This document shows positions 1 to 7,563 of a stretch of DNA of 37,796 bases, one piece after another. The notes below the pieces were generated by a model. That model saw only the letters and a program-made list of their open reading frames with translations. It made no database searches and was not told the origin of the DNA. Position 1 is the first letter of the stretch; each line of letters starts with the position of its first letter. The translations under genes were made by a program, and so were the position numbers. Source of the stretch: Chloroflexota bacterium (GTDB lineage Bacteria; Chloroflexota; Anaerolineae; Anaerolineales; UBA4823); contig CP070764.1 of the NCBI GenBank assembly GCA_020349245.1, forward strand, positions 4,341,134 to 4,378,929. Direction: 5' to 3'.

Positions 1-215
1 ACAGGTTCCTCGAAAAACTGGATCCGCAAGGCAAAACCTCCATGCTGCAGGATATTGAAGCTGGCAGGACTACAGAAGTGGATATCTTTGCTGGGAAGGT
101 CATGGAGCTGGGAAAGACCTTCAGGATAACCACACCAATTAATGAATTTCTGTACCACGCAATCAAGGTCGTCGAAACCGGAATAGAAAATAATCAAGAA
201 AAACCCGGAAAGTAA
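1..215 (+). CDS. Ketopantoate reductase (PanE/ApbA) C-terminal part, partial
   Basis: The gene runs in from the left edge; the reading frame begins at base 3 and ends at TAA 213-215. The visible 70 codons match the C-terminal helical domain of the PanE/ApbA family, with the family signature TSMLQDIEAGRTTEVDIFAG followed by a TPINEFLYHAIK-type segment. This domain closes over the NADPH-binding domain and carries substrate-binding residues. Family knowledge: the enzyme reduces 2-dehydropantoate to pantoate in the cytoplasm for coenzyme A synthesis, but many PanE-like paralogues act on other 2-oxo acids. Without the N-terminal Rossmann domain the substrate cannot be judged. It is followed 48 bases later, on the same strand, by gluconokinase, so the two may be co-transcribed. 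Confidence 0.85.
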   Translation, partial: RFLEKLDPQGKTSMLQDIEAGRTTEVDIFAGKVMELGKTFRITTPINEFLYHAIKVVETGIENNQEKPGK

Positions 216-263
216 GTGGAGAATTCCACCAGGTAACATTAAAAAGAAAGGCTAATTGTTCCA

Positions 264-800
264 TTGGTAAGAAATTTGGATCAGCTCGAGGATAATTTGG
301 CGGTTGCAATCGTGCTCATGGGAGTTTCAGGAAGCGGGAAGACCGCAGTAGGCCAGCACCTTGCAGAGATATTAAACTGGCCGTTCTTCGATGGAGATGA
401 TTTCCATCCAGCAGAGAACATCAGCAAAATGTCAAAAGGTATTCCATTGCAGGATTCCGACCGGGGCGCTTGGCTTTCAAACCTCCAGGTTTTGCTCAGA
501 GAAGAATTCAAAAAAGATCGTCCGGTGATCCTTGCAGCTTCCGCCTTAAAGCAGAAATACCGGGAGCAGCTAGGAAAAGTCCACCCGAACCTGACATTCG
601 TTTACTTAAAAGGCAGCCACGATTTGATCTCCAGCCGCATGCACGAGCGTGAAAACCACTTCATGAAAGAAGCCATGCTGGAAAGCCAGTTTAATACTCT
701 AGAAGAGCCAGCTGGTGCAGTGGTGGTCAACATCGATCAGAGCATTGAAGAGATCGCCGCTGAGATCATCCGGAGGTTTGAACTCGATCAGCGCTCATAG
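264..800 (+). CDS. gntK: Gluconokinase (GntK-type, shikimate-kinase-like fold)
   Basis: This 178-residue cytoplasmic kinase phosphorylates D-gluconate to 6-phosphogluconate with ATP, feeding the pentose-phosphate or Entner-Doudoroff route. Near residues 18-28 is the Walker A loop MGVSGSGKTAVG, followed by the GntK-specific FFDGDDFHPAENISKMSKG segment and the DSDRGAWL motif. Around residue 92 the segment SALKQKYREQL is also typical of the family. Length is normal. The start is taken as TTG at 264, about 13 bases after a purine-rich AAAGAAAGG. It gives about 15 residues before the first strand, so an internal GTG at 309 is possible but would shorten the usual N terminus. The upstream neighbour is a PanE-like reductase on the same strand. 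No gluconate transporter or repressor lies in the window. Confidence 0.92.
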   Translation: MVRNLDQLEDNLAVAIVLMGVSGSGKTAVGQHLAEILNWPFFDGDDFHPAENISKMSKGIPLQDSDRGAWLSNLQVLLREEFKKDRPVILAASALKQKYREQLGKVHPNLTFVYLKGSHDLISSRMHERENHFMKEAMLESQFNTLEEPAGAVVVNIDQSIEEIAAEIIRRFELDQRS

Positions 801-938
801 AGAATGATGCGGCGAGAGTCAAGCAAAAACCGATCCGTGGATTTATGGTCTGGCTGCCAGGTTGGGAAGGATAAAAAACTATGCACCTGCGCGAGGAACC
901 TGGACACAGCAACACTACCTTGTTTTTGAAATCTCCCC

Positions 939-2084
939 TCACGATTGAGATCGGTCTTTGAGGCAGGTTGCCAACCGGTCGATCCCCGTCAATATCCCTT
1001 CCTGATTATAGAAGCAGAAACTCAACCGCATAAAATCCTGCAATCCACCTTCACTGGAAAATAATCCTCCCTCTCGGAAGTCAACTTTATACCGATTTAC
1101 AATGGGACGCAGGGCTTTTGCTTCCAGACCAGGAAAGTGGACCCAGAAAAAGAAACCACCCTGAGGTTTTTCATATTCAGCCTGCGGTATTTTCTCGTGT
1201 AAGGCCGAATCCATGATTCCAAGCCGGGTGGCATACTCCTTTTGAAGATTGATGATATTTGCATGCAGCTGGCCAGATTGGATCAGCCCCAGGATCTGGG
1301 CTGATGTGAAAGGGCTCATCCCCCCACCGCTCTCCAGTAATCCACTTCCTGACAGCCGGTTTATGACCTGCTTGTGGGCTTGAATCCAGCCCAAACGCAG
1401 ACCAGGTGCCAGGATCTTGGAGAAGGAGTTGATCGAGATAACCTGCTCCACCTTCTCTGAATATTTCGCCAGTGGATCTGGTGGTTTACGCCCGTAAGGC
1501 AAGAACTGGTAGACTTCATCCGCCAGGATTAGAAAATCATGCTGCTTGGCAAGGTCGACCAATTCCACCCGGCGCGCTTCCGAGAGCGTCCGCCCGCTGG
1601 GGTTCTGAAAAACTGGAATGGTGTAAATGAACCTGGGGTGAACTTCCTGCAGCCTTTCCTCCAAAACCTCTATGATCAGACCGTCGCCATCCATAGGGAT
1701 CGGCAGAACTTGCAATCCATGATCTTCAAAGATGCGCAAGGCCAGGAAATAGGATGGCTCCTCGACGAAGATCGTCTCGCCTGGATGTGTGTAGAGGCTG
1801 CACAACAAATCCAATGCAGACGAAGCTCCCGAGGTGATAAATAAGAGGTCAGGATCGACGATGAATCCGTAAACTCCAACCAGGAATTCAGCCAGGGCTT
1901 TTCGGAAATAGCCATCACCCTGCTCCACTCCGTACTGAAGTGACCGGCGATCGGCTGTTGCAAAATATACTTCTGCGGATCGCCGCAACAATTCTATAGG
2001 CAGCAAGTCAAAGTCCGGGTTACCCATCCCCAGGTCAATAATATCCGGTTGAAAGTCCATCTGGGTTATCCGAAGTTCAGTCAT
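939..2084 (-). CDS. PLP-dependent class I/II aminotransferase
   Basis: The product is a 381-residue fold-type I aminotransferase of the branch that includes 2-aminoadipate aminotransferases and the catalytic domain of MocR regulators. From the ATG at 2084, the PLP features are the NPSGR motif (Asn near 161), LADEVY (Asp near 189) and the Schiff-base lysine in SFSKILAPGLRLGW (near 223). The N-terminal DLGMGNPDFDLLP segment is typical for this group. There is no winged-helix domain, so it is an enzyme rather than a MocR regulator. A TTG 18 bases upstream (2102) is an in-frame alternative start. Neither start has a Shine-Dalgarno site, and a TATACT lies only a few bases before the ATG, so a leaderless mRNA is conceivable. 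The amino-donor substrate is not determinable from sequence. Confidence 0.88.
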   Translation of the reverse strand: MTELRITQMDFQPDIIDLGMGNPDFDLLPIELLRRSAEVYFATADRRSLQYGVEQGDGYFRKALAEFLVGVYGFIVDPDLLFITSGASSALDLLCSLYTHPGETIFVEEPSYFLALRIFEDHGLQVLPIPMDGDGLIIEVLEERLQEVHPRFIYTIPVFQNPSGRTLSEARRVELVDLAKQHDFLILADEVYQFLPYGRKPPDPLAKYSEKVEQVISINSFSKILAPGLRLGWIQAHKQVINRLSGSGLLESGGGMSPFTSAQILGLIQSGQLHANIINLQKEYATRLGIMDSALHEKIPQAEYEKPQGGFFFWVHFPGLEAKALRPIVNRYKVDFREGGLFSSEGGLQDFMRLSFCFYNQEGILTGIDRLATCLKDRSQS

Positions 2085-2151
2085 GCGAGTAGTATATACC
2101 AAGTATTGTGCTTTTTATGTTTTTTCGGATCTGGACAGTATTTTCAGCTTC

Positions 2152-2183
2152 GTAAAAGGCTCTGGAAAACCAGAGCCTTTTAC
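2152..2183 (-). terminator. Intrinsic terminator after the Hsp20 operon
   Basis: A perfect 14-base stem (arms 2152-2165 and 2170-2183) closes a 4-base loop. On the minus strand the loop is TTTT and the 3' arm ends in CCTTTTAC. It sits 56 bases beyond the stop of the last Hsp20 gene and before the aminotransferase gene, so it most likely ends the Hsp20 transcript and separates the two units. The arm symmetry means it could also act on the plus strand. Confidence 0.8.
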
Positions 2184-2238
2184 CGTATTTGTCATTCTTG
2201 GGAGAACTCTACTCCCGTCAATTCTCCCGCAGAGATCT

Positions 2239-2751
2239 TTATTTTGTCTTGATGTTGATATGTTTGCTTTTCGTTTGCGCTTCGGGTGTTTTCGGCAGTT
2301 TTACTTTCAGTACACCACGTTTGAAAGTAGCATCGATTTTGTCCTCATCAACATCCCCGGGCAACGGAATTGATCGGTGGAAAGAGCCGTAGGATCGCTC
2401 AATGCGAAAATATCGCTCACCCTGCTCTTCTTTCTCCGCACGCTTTTCTCCACTGATCGTCAATGTGTTTCTTTCCAGCGTGATGTGGATATCCTCCGGG
2501 TCTAAACCGGGCAGCTCGGCAGAAATCGTGATCTCTTTATCAGTTTCGCTGACATCTAGGAATGGAGAGAATTCCTTTAGAAAGGTTGCTCTACCCGCAA
2601 AGGGAGTCAACCCAAATGGTTGTTCAAAGAAATTATCGAACAACCGGTTCATCTGGTCTCTCAGATCTAGAATGACCTCATCTTCCTGCTTGCGCTGGAC
2701 AGTAACTTCTGACTCCTCTTTCTTCCAGGGAATCAAATCCGTGATAGCCAT
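2239..2751 (-). CDS. Small heat shock protein (Hsp20/alpha-crystallin), third of three
   Basis: This 170-residue protein is an ATP-independent holdase that binds unfolding proteins in the cytoplasm and forms oligomers. It has an N-terminal variable region (about 1-60, with an IPWKKEE start and a DLRDQMNRLFDNFFE helix). The alpha-crystallin domain follows (about 62-155), with a PFLDVSETD opening strand, the AELPGLDPEDIHI segment and the hallmark KRGVLKVKLPK near its end. The C-terminal I-x-I anchor is INI (KHINIKTK). The ATG at 2751 follows an ideal AGGAGGTGAAGA. It is the last gene of a three-Hsp20 operon; only 16 bases separate it from the preceding gene. Confidence 0.95.
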   Translation of the reverse strand: MAITDLIPWKKEESEVTVQRKQEDEVILDLRDQMNRLFDNFFEQPFGLTPFAGRATFLKEFSPFLDVSETDKEITISAELPGLDPEDIHITLERNTLTISGEKRAEKEEQGERYFRIERSYGSFHRSIPLPGDVDEDKIDATFKRGVLKVKLPKTPEAQTKSKHINIKTK

Positions 2752-2767
2752 TCTTCACCTCCTGAAT

Positions 2768-3178
2768 TTATCCAGCTTTAACGCTGATCTTGCGAACTTT
2801 CGCTTCCTCCGCTTTGGGCAGAGTCAGGTGCAGAACACCATCTTTATAAGTTGCTTCTATGGCTTCTCGGTCGATTCGATCAGTCAAACGGAAGCTGCGC
2901 TCATAATCACCGACCTCGTATTCTACAAATGCCAGGGAATACCCTTCAGGTCGTTCCAGCGTGGTATTGCCATAGATTGTCAGGATGTTGTTATCCAAGG
3001 TGATTTCAATATTTTCATCATTAACCCCTGGCATATCGACAACCACAAATACATTTTCCTCGGTTTCAAAAACATCTGCACGCGGTACAAAGCACGCTCG
3101 CTCACGTATCCTTTCTGTCCTTACCTCCGGGACCATCTCTTGTTCCTGGACCTGCATGGACTTTGATTCATCAGTCAT
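2768..3178 (-). CDS. Small heat shock protein (Hsp20), second of three
   Basis: A 136-residue Hsp20 with a short, acidic N-terminal arm (about 1-32). The alpha-crystallin domain is compact: PRADVFETEENVFVVVDMPG, then the ITLDNNILTIYG strand pair and KDGVLHLTLPKAE. The C-terminal anchor is a weaker I-S-V version (VRKISVKAG), which may alter oligomer formation compared with the flanking copies. The ATG at 3178 has an AGAGGTGAAAA Shine-Dalgarno site. Its sequence is clearly different from the two flanking copies, so these are old paralogues and not a recent duplication. Hetero-oligomers between the three products are plausible (inference). Confidence 0.94.
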   Translation of the reverse strand: MTDESKSMQVQEQEMVPEVRTERIRERACFVPRADVFETEENVFVVVDMPGVNDENIEITLDNNILTIYGNTTLERPEGYSLAFVEYEVGDYERSFRLTDRIDREAIEATYKDGVLHLTLPKAEEAKVRKISVKAG

Positions 3179-3220
3179 TTTTCACCTCTGTATCAACAGG
3201 AGTAATACCTGGTTCTCGTG

Positions 3221-3655
3221 TTAACTTTTAATTGTTATCTTCCTGGGCTTATCCGCTTCTGCCCGCGGCACCTGTAAGGTAAGAATGCCATCATTGAAGC
3301 TGGCTTTTACCTGATTGGAATCAATTAAGAATGGTAACCTGAGAGAACGACGGAACTCCCCTGATCCGCGTTCCCTGCGATGATACCGGGCACCTTCCGG
3401 TATTTCATTTGCCTGGCGTACGCCACTGATAGTCAGGGTATCACCTTCCACACTTATATCAATATCTTCGATCTTTACCCCCGGCATCTCTGCGCTGATC
3501 AACTGCCCCTCCTGGTTTTCCCAGATATTAAGTGATGGGTAGGTGGGGGAGGTGCGTGGACGGTGTGGTGAATAGCTGTTGAAGAGCTGATTCATCTCAC
3601 GTTGCAGGCGATCAAACTCTCGCCACACTGTTGGGTTCCGAAATCTTCGATACAT
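3221..3655 (-). CDS. Small heat shock protein (Hsp20), first of three
   Basis: The 144-residue first product of the operon. The N-terminal region (about 1-45) is Arg/Tyr-rich with a WREFDRLQREMNQLFNSY amphipathic helix. The alpha-crystallin domain (about 47-138) shows SAEMPGVKIEDIDISVEGD and FNDGILTLQVPRAEADKP. The C-terminal anchor is ITI (RKITIKS). The ATG at 3655 follows AAAGGAGCTCG at good spacing. Upstream lies an unusual leader with an intrinsic terminator only about 34 bases before the start codon (see the regulatory entry), which suggests attenuation or a thermosensor-like control. No CIRCE element (TTAGCACTC-N9-GAGTGCTAA) was seen. Confidence 0.95.
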   Translation of the reverse strand: MYRRFRNPTVWREFDRLQREMNQLFNSYSPHRPRTSPTYPSLNIWENQEGQLISAEMPGVKIEDIDISVEGDTLTISGVRQANEIPEGARYHRRERGSGEFRRSLRLPFLIDSNQVKASFNDGILTLQVPRAEADKPRKITIKS

Positions 3656-3840
3656 TTTTTCGAGCTCCTTTCGAAATTATGTGATTTGAAAAAGCCCTCA
3701 GGTTTTCCCAAGGGCTGCGCTGTCCGCTTAATGAGAGCCAGGTAAACCTGAAAATCATCAAGTATTATTTTGTTTTCAATCTAACCGCGGGCGGATTTCA
3801 TCCTCGGTTTAGATTTGAGTATCATCACTATAATGAAAGA
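3656..3840 (-). promoter_or_regulatory. Hsp20 operon leader: candidate attenuator
   Basis: Besides the terminator at 3689-3716, the minus-strand leader holds TCAGGTTT (3751-3744), which is perfectly complementary to AAACCTGA (3705-3698) in the upper 3' arm of that terminator. Pairing of these two would break the terminator stem. The upstream element can instead fold on itself (CAGGT-TT-ACCTG, 3739-3750), releasing the terminator. Further upstream is a bulged hairpin (arms near 3778-3787 and 3804-3814). A possible promoter is TTGATG, 17 bases, CATTAT (about 3860-3832, minus). The architecture resembles a transcription attenuator or riboswitch expression platform; the trigger is unknown and the model is inference from sequence only. 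Confidence 0.4.
3689..3716 (-). terminator. Intrinsic terminator inside the Hsp20 leader
   Basis: On the minus strand the sequence reads AGCCCTTGGG-AAAA-CCTGAGGGCT followed by TTTT. That is a 10-base stem (two G-T wobbles), a tetraloop and a U tract, a textbook intrinsic terminator. No minus-strand gene lies upstream that it could terminate; the next gene upstream is on the plus strand. It therefore sits in the 5' leader of the Hsp20 operon, ending 33 bases before the first start codon. Confidence 0.7.
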
Positions 3841-3844
3841 ATAT

Positions 3845-3884
3845 TAATTTAACATCAATAATAAGTATGAGAATTGTTAAATTA
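3845..3884. repeat. 10-base inverted repeat between divergent genes
   Basis: TAATTTAACA at 3845-3854 and its exact reverse complement TGTTAAATTA at 3875-3884 are separated by 20 bases, with centres 30 bases apart (about three helical turns). It lies in the control region between the Hsp20 operon (minus) and the EamA permease (plus) and overlaps the likely Hsp20 promoter. It could be an operator for a dimeric regulator; AT-richness makes chance possible. Confidence 0.4.
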
Positions 3885-4036
3885 CTTGGCAGGCTTTTAC
3901 CAAACCGATCCGTCTGCAGGTAATGCATTCTGGAAATGATGGATTAGATATATCCAGCGATCTCCTGATAATAGAATAATTCCGTGTCCGGGTCGGTGCT
4001 TCCGGGCATAATTTGAGGCTGAAGTATAATTCCACA

Positions 4037-4906
4037 ATGGATCCTGTACTGATGAGTGTATTGGCGGGCTTGGGAGGTATGTTTGGTTGGGGGATATCGG
4101 ATTTCTTAGCCGGTCTATTTTCAAAGAAGATTGGGAACTTCAGGACATTTTTCTGGTCACAGCTGGCCGGATTGCTATTCGCCTCCCTGCTGATTCTATT
4201 TTTTGCAATTCAAATTCAAATGCCTCCCTTTATTGCGGTTTTATTACCTGTGGCCGCAATTTTTTACGCTGGCGCATATTTACTTTTTTATAAAGGCTAT
4301 GAAATCGGGAATATCTCGATTGTTTCCGCAACCATCAACCTGTGGGCGGTCTTCACCATGCTTTTTGCCTTCATCTTTTTAGGACAGCGGCTATCAGGCA
4401 TGCAACTCCTGGGGGTGATCATGATAATCGCTGGTGTTACCATGGTGACTTTGAATTGGGGTAGCATTAAAAATCTAAGTATCCATGCCTTGAAAGGTGT
4501 AAGAGAAACCGTGGCTGCCGCCGTGCTCTTTGGAGTTTTCTGGAACCTCAGCGATGTCATCGCTGCAGAGATTGGCTGGCTATCGACAACGATTTTTGTG
4601 AAGATCGCCATCATTCTGTTCCTGCTGATTTTTTCTCTGCTTTTTAATAGGCAGCTTAAAATGTCGAAGATCACCAACCAAACGAAGGTCATGATTGCGC
4701 TTGTCGGTGTTTTAGAAGCCAGCGCTGTTGCTTGTTTCAATTGGGGCTTGGTTGTTGGAGACGTGATCCTGGTTACACCGATTGCGTCTGCTCTGACAAT
4801 CGTTACCATAACGATGGCGCTGGTATTTTTGAAAGAGAAAATATCTTGGGTACAGGGCTTGGGGATAGTGGTGGCGATTATTGGAATTATTCTGACCGTT
4901 TTTTAA
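4037..4906 (+). CDS. EamA/DMT-family permease
   Basis: A 289-residue inner-membrane protein with ten hydrophobic segments arranged as two EamA repeats (about 1-140 and 150-289). The first opens with GGMFGWGISDFLAGLFSKKIG. The second half contains a VVGDVILVTPIASALTIVTI segment typical of drug/metabolite transporters, and the protein ends in a last helix directly before the stop. Family members export or import amino acids, nucleosides or other metabolites; the substrate cannot be read from sequence. ATG 4037 is preferred over an in-frame TTG at 4013 because it begins just before the first membrane helix; neither has a strong Shine-Dalgarno site. It is divergent from the Hsp20 operon and convergent, with a 2-base gap, with a SulP remnant. 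Confidence 0.85.
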   Translation: MDPVLMSVLAGLGGMFGWGISDFLAGLFSKKIGNFRTFFWSQLAGLLFASLLILFFAIQIQMPPFIAVLLPVAAIFYAGAYLLFYKGYEIGNISIVSATINLWAVFTMLFAFIFLGQRLSGMQLLGVIMIIAGVTMVTLNWGSIKNLSIHALKGVRETVAAAVLFGVFWNLSDVIAAEIGWLSTTIFVKIAIILFLLIFSLLFNRQLKMSKITNQTKVMIALVGVLEASAVACFNWGLVVGDVILVTPIASALTIVTITMALVFLKEKISWVQGLGIVVAIIGIILTVF

Positions 4907-4908
4907 CT

Positions 4909-5669
4909 TTATTCTTTCATCTGATTCTTCTGATTCATCCAGGCTTCAGCTCTATCCACCGCCTGGTTAACCGCTGTCCCGAAGCGCGGCTCAGCCGGGC
5001 AGACATTCTCTTCACCGAGTAAATCGATTAGATCTGTTTTTTTGAATTGCTCCAGAACATGCTTGTTGAGTCCCGTGAGCATCAAGCGATTCCCCTTTGC
5101 ATTAAATTACGTCCATACCGTTCGATGATGCGGATGAAGGTGCTGCCGACCTCTACCCGATCCCGCAGGCGAATGATTACCACGCTACCGCTGGCATCAC
5201 TCATTTCAGGCGGATTTTCCTCAAACTCAGCTGCACCAGCGAAAAACAAATTTCCGATCGGATTTAGGATAACAACCTCTCCACTGGGTAGTTTTGATGG
5301 CAAGGGAGCTTCAACATAGCTGCCATTCGCTTGGACGAGGATACGCTTAATGCGAACCGCTTCTGCCAGCTGGAACATGCAGTGCACGATGTGCAGGGCG
5401 AAACCCACCAACACCGCGACCTGGATGGGAGTGAACAAAGTGAAGGTAAAGGTGATCAGCATAATCGTGACCGATACTGTACCGGTATTAAAGATTGTCC
5501 TGAGGCGGTGAGTCTTGATCATGCTCACCCCAACCATGATCAACAAACCTGCCAGGGCTGACTCCTCCTGGTTGTCCTCTGCTTCGATAATGCAGGAGAA
5601 ATAACCAAATCTATCCCCAGCACTCGGCCACTCCTCGATAGTACCCCTGGGAGAAGTTCGCCAGACCAC
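4909..5669 (-). pseudogene. SulP-type anion transporter remnant (last helices plus STAS domain), frameshifted
   Basis: Two overlapping minus-strand frames together encode the end of a SulP (SLC26-like) transporter. Frame one (5669 to 5082) gives the last membrane helices (ALAGLLIMVGVSMI, TFTFTLFTPIQVAVLVGFAL) and the first half of a STAS domain (PIGNLFFAGAAEFEENPP, VVIIRLRDR). Frame two continues it as GNRLMLTGLNKHVLEQFKKT and LIDLLGEENVCPAEPRFGTA, ending at TAA 4909-4911. Restoring one G to the GGGG run (CCCC at 5092-5095 on the plus strand) gives a continuous, family-like MQRGNRLMLTG. About 350 N-terminal residues, including most of the transport core, are missing. Weak further traces may extend to about 5815 (a TASAPGYNLHCRTERTRLS stretch). 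Transport function is very unlikely. Confidence 0.8.
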
Positions 5670-6064
5670 GACCTCGTCACACTTGTTAAAAGGGCAGTCT
5701 AGTAACTGTCAACGTTAGGATTCAGACAAGCGGGTACGTTCTGTTCGGCAATGCAAGTTGTAACCTGGGGCTGAGGCAGTGATCTCGGTGATGCCGCCCA
5801 GTCCCACTGAATGATGGTTTCGACAGGTTAAACGATCATGCGAGTGAAGGCATAGAGCACCGTGGCGTGAAAGCAAGTATACTTGAGCCTTGGCATCATG
5901 AGTAGTCAGCCCAACTTGAGGCTTGTCGGGGATGGGCAGGACGTCTCTGCTGCACATAGTTTTTCTGCCAGTTCGAATCTGCCCTTATTGTGAGCTTTAA
6001 TACTGATCTGGACCTTCGCTGCGTGTTATCCTAATTCCTTTCTTGCACTGCTCTGTACCCTGAA
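5670..6064. other. Gene-free stretch, possibly eroded SulP sequence
   Basis: No convincing gene is seen. On the minus strand a short stretch near 5730-5800 reads GYNLHCRTERTRLS, reminiscent of the segment just before the final helices of SulP transporters, so this may be the decayed upstream part of the neighbouring pseudogene. No promoter or terminator is clear. Confidence 0.35.
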
Positions 6065-7522
6065 TTAAACCTCTTCAATTTCTCCAGGTCTCCAACTCTG
6101 ATCGATCCAGGCTTCTAGGGGACCGTACATCCGCAAAGCAATGAACCAGCTTTTTCCGGGGATGGTTTGCAGCCAGTTGCCATCTTTTCCTTGCGGAGGT
6201 TCTGGGGCAAAGTAAACATCATAAGAACCGTCATCATTCTGCTGGAAATTTTCGCTCTGGCTACCCACGGTGGGGAAAGGCTGGCTGGTCTGCAGTTGGG
6301 AGCGGGTTTGTGAATCATAGATAGTAACGGCCCAGAAATTGTTGACCGGTACATTGGGTGGCAGATGCAGTCTGTAAGTTTTCGAGCCATCCAAAATATG
6401 TTTGTTTGCATCCAGATAAGCGATTCCATAATCCGAACCCAAGCCTGGACGGGTAACCGCCATGGCGGGCGTGACTGCAGTATATGGATAATGGAACATG
6501 ACCCGGGCATCCAGGTTGCGTGCGCCTTCTCTCTCAAAGAAAACGTCTTTGCCTGCAAACCCCATCATCCAGGCGCTGTCGGTATCCGGGTAGATCTTTG
6601 CCCCTTCAATGCGCGGATACCAGACGATGGCGCGGGCGGTGGCATTGCCAATCGCCACCGCTTCGGTAAGCAGTTTTTTCATACGGGCATCAGGATTGAA
6701 GGGTTGACCCTGGACGATACCGATCGCTGCCAGCAAGCCGCGCGTTTCAGGATCGATCATTTCCATGCTCTCTTCTTGGATCAGGTCGTTGATCTCCTCA
6801 TAGAAATGGAAGTTATTGGCATGAATGGTATTGAAGGGTTGTTTGGATCCATTTACAAATTCCATCTTAGGGGGATCCTCTATTTTGGAGAGAGGGTAAA
6901 TTTTCAAATGGTCCTTAACATTCTTGACGGCTACGTCAAGGCCTTTTGCTATCGAACCGCGCATGAAAATCCAAACGCGATAGGTTTTTGGACGCACGAT
7001 GAAGTATCCATCCGGGATATCGCCTTCATAACCGGGCGGCAGCAGGAGATATTTTCCACCTTGGCCTCGATCCGGACCTGCCGGACCGATATCCTGCACA
7101 TAACGGAACCACATATCATTAAAGGCACCCAACATTCCCGGGGGAACCTCCATCACAACCGGACCATCCTCTTTGGTGGTGATAGAAGGCACTACATAGA
7201 GGGTGGAAGTATTTGCCGTCAGTAATAAAGGATTGGAATCCATAAGCTCTTCGGTAATTACCACTTGGTGGTTATTAACTGCGCCGATGCTTTGCTGACC
7301 TTTGACCAGCGCATAAACGGACGCGCCCGGCATGGCATTGAGAAAGGCTTCCACGCCGCGCATCCGGTCTAGGTTATCGTACACCATCTCAACAGTCTCC
7401 CGGGTAGGAACACCATCGAAGAATTTCAGGGTACCAATTGCAGTTTCCACTTCATTCGGAGTCATGATTTCCGGGGGAATAGATGTGTTGTAATTTGGGG
7501 TATTTTTATTATCTACGCTCAT
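6065..7522 (-). CDS. DUF1254/DUF1214 domain protein
   Basis: A 485-residue protein of the widespread DUF1254-DUF1214 family. The N-terminal DUF1254 region (about 20-160) includes VYDNLDRMRGVEAFLNAMPG and TLYVVPSITTKEDGPVVMEVPPG. The C-terminal DUF1214 region (about 360-480) includes SKTYRLHLPPNVPVNNFWAV and GNWLQTIPGKSWFIALRMYG. The biochemical role is not established; the two domains form beta-rich folds. No signal peptide is seen at the N terminus, unlike many family members that are exported. The start is placed at ATG 7522, which has AGAAGGGAAAA in front; the ATG at 7540 lacks a ribosome site, and its own codons supply that site. It is the last gene of a four-gene minus-strand set, 41 bases after the LURP-like gene. 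Confidence 0.85.
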   Translation of the reverse strand: MSVDNKNTPNYNTSIPPEIMTPNEVETAIGTLKFFDGVPTRETVEMVYDNLDRMRGVEAFLNAMPGASVYALVKGQQSIGAVNNHQVVITEELMDSNPLLLTANTSTLYVVPSITTKEDGPVVMEVPPGMLGAFNDMWFRYVQDIGPAGPDRGQGGKYLLLPPGYEGDIPDGYFIVRPKTYRVWIFMRGSIAKGLDVAVKNVKDHLKIYPLSKIEDPPKMEFVNGSKQPFNTIHANNFHFYEEINDLIQEESMEMIDPETRGLLAAIGIVQGQPFNPDARMKKLLTEAVAIGNATARAIVWYPRIEGAKIYPDTDSAWMMGFAGKDVFFEREGARNLDARVMFHYPYTAVTPAMAVTRPGLGSDYGIAYLDANKHILDGSKTYRLHLPPNVPVNNFWAVTIYDSQTRSQLQTSQPFPTVGSQSENFQQNDDGSYDVYFAPEPPQGKDGNWLQTIPGKSWFIALRMYGPLEAWIDQSWRPGEIEEV

Positions 7523-7563
7523 TTTTCCCTTCTTTGACATTTTCTATTAATTTACCAATTGGA

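Noticed and set aside
2402..3166. 254-codon plus-strand frame opposite the Hsp20 genes
   Set aside because: Mirror frame of two clear Hsp20 genes; no ribosome site and no family match.
3656..3900. CIRCE or other classical heat-shock operator before the Hsp20 genes
   Set aside because: No TTAGCACTC-N9-GAGTGCTAA match or close variant on either strand.
5965..5990. GTTCGAATC, resembling a tRNA T loop
   Set aside because: The T stem has a mismatch, and no D arm, anticodon arm or acceptor stem is found at the right distance on either strand.
6365..7225. 286-codon plus-strand frame opposite the DUF1254 gene
   Set aside because: Shadow of a well-supported gene; Cys/His-rich, unstructured composition.
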